A stretch of 5,286 nt of DNA from positions 1 through 5,286 of the forward strand of contig JACMKG010000098.1 of the NCBI GenBank assembly GCA_014380255.1, read 5' to 3'. The notes under the pieces were generated by a model. It ran no database searches. It saw only the letters and a list, made by a program, of their open reading frames with translations, and was not told where the DNA came from. Made by a program: the position numbers and the translations under genes. Of this stretch, positions 4,507 through 5,286 are shown piece by piece; the stretch's first letter is position 1, and the number at the start of each line of letters is the position of its first letter. Source of the DNA: Prolixibacteraceae bacterium. Its GTDB lineage: Bacteria; Bacteroidota; Bacteroidia; Bacteroidales; Prolixibacteraceae.

Positions 4507-5286
4507 ATGCAAAAACAACTAAGATCTGCCACTACCACTGAAGGACGTCGCATGGCAGGCGCCCGGAGTTTATGGCGTGCCAACGGCATGAAAGAAGAAC
4601 ACTTTGGAAGGCCCGTCATAGCTATTGTCAATTCATTTACTCAGTTTGTTCCGGGACATGTTCATTTGCATAACATTGGCCAGTATATCAAAGGCATAAT
4701 CGAAGAAAAAGGATGTTTTGCTGCTGAATTTAATACCATTGCCATTGATGATGGCATTGCCATGGGCCACGATGGGATGCTGTATTCCCTGCCTTCGCGT
4801 GATGTGATTGCCGACAGTGTTGAATACATGGTTAACGGTCATAAGGTGGATGCGATGGTATGTATTTCCAATTGTGATAAGATTACCCCGGGAATGATGA
4901 TTGCCGCCATGCGTTTAAATATTCCAACCATATTTGTATCTGGTGGGCCTATGGAAGCCGGTGAGGCTGATGGCAAAATGCTTGATTTGATTGATGCGAT
5001 GGTCATGTCGGCTGATGCCTCTGTATCGGATGAGAAAGTGGCCAAAGTGGAGCAGAATGCCTGTCCGACCTGTGGTTCATGCTCCGGAATGTTTACTGCC
5101 AATTCTATGAATTGCCTGGCTGAAGCATTGGGCTTAGCACTGCCGGGCAATGGGACCATCCTGGCCACTCACGCCAACCGTAAACGTTTATTTGAAGAGG
5201 CCGCTCACCGTATTGTTGATATTACCTACGACTATTATAAAAATGGCAACGAAAAGGTATTACCCCGTAATATTGCCACTAAACAA
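4507..5286 (+). CDS. ilvD: Dihydroxy-acid dehydratase, N-terminal part (cut by window end)
   Basis: The 260 codons present have no stop and match the first part of the Escherichia coli-type IlvD (about 610-620 aa) almost throughout, including [22 protein letters not shown] (42-54), DDGIAMGH (81-88), [10 protein letters not shown] (121-130) and [18 protein letters not shown] (186-203). IlvD dehydrates 2,3-dihydroxy-isovalerate and 2,3-dihydroxy-3-methylvalerate to the 2-oxo acids that yield Val/Leu and Ile. It uses an Fe-S cluster and Mg2+ in the cytoplasm. C123 and C192 align with cluster ligands; D82, D124 and K125 align with metal-site residues, the Lys being carbamylated in studied relatives. 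The ATG at 4507 gives the expected N terminus; AGGA before it is too close to be a useful Shine-Dalgarno site. Regulation is probably by the two attenuators immediately upstream. Other ilv/leu genes often follow in Bacteroidota, but are outside the window. Confidence 0.97.
   Translation, partial: MQKQLRSATTTEGRRMAGARSLWRANGMKEEHFGRPVIAIVNSFTQFVPGHVHLHNIGQYIKGIIEEKGCFAAEFNTIAIDDGIAMGHDGMLYSLPSRDVIADSVEYMVNGHKVDAMVCISNCDKITPGMMIAAMRLNIPTIFVSGGPMEAGEADGKMLDLIDAMVMSADASVSDEKVAKVEQNACPTCGSCSGMFTANSMNCLAEALGLALPGNGTILATHANRKRLFEEAAHRIVDITYDYYKNGNEKVLPRNIATKQ

Noticed and set aside
4839..5168. A 109-codon antisense open frame opposite ilvD
   Set aside because: It is a shadow of the strongly conserved IlvD coding frame, including the [10 protein letters not shown] region, and its own translation resembles no family.

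Overview
The window looks like chromosomal DNA of a member of the Bacteroidota, probably a free-living or environmental one. The signs are AT-rich intergenic DNA, a near-consensus Bacteroidota promoter (TTTG, 18-nt spacer, TATATTTG) before the ilv leader, starts mostly without Shine-Dalgarno sites, degenerate octamer repeats in intergenic DNA, and a signal peptide ending in a 'YSQN'-like site. No RNA gene, insertion sequence or CRISPR array was seen.

Layout, left to right, all genes on the + strand: (1) 1-321, non-coding, with a GACAAT-type low-complexity stretch, a 12-unit array of an 8-bp repeat (63-159), and a composite direct/inverted repeat in front of the first gene; (2) 322-945, a complete secreted PAP2-family phosphatase with all three catalytic motifs; (3) 946-1178, a spacer with little in it except an unusually strong Shine-Dalgarno sequence at its end; (4) 1179-4049, a 956-aa soluble histidine kinase with a degenerate N-terminal receiver, four PAS domains and an intact HisKA/HATPase core; (5) 4050-4506, a 457-nt leader region; (6) 4507-5286, the first 260 codons of ilvD (dihydroxy-acid dehydratase), cut by the window end.

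The most interesting part is the leader region before ilvD. It holds a good promoter followed by two complete transcription-attenuation modules in series. Each has a very short ORF packed with Ile, Val and Leu codons (21 and 17 codons), an antiterminator segment at or just after the leader stop codon, and a strong intrinsic terminator whose left arm is the antiterminator's partner. The two terminators are near copies of each other, so the arrangement looks like a tandem duplication about 150 nt long. RNA polymerase would have to pass two ribosome-controlled terminators to reach ilvD, which gives a plausible two-step sensor of branched-chain amino-acid supply. The pairings are read directly from the sequence; the regulatory behaviour is inferred from the classical ilv/leu/trp leader mechanism.

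The phosphatase, the kinase and ilvD appear to be three separate transcription units. Nothing here links the kinase to amino-acid metabolism.
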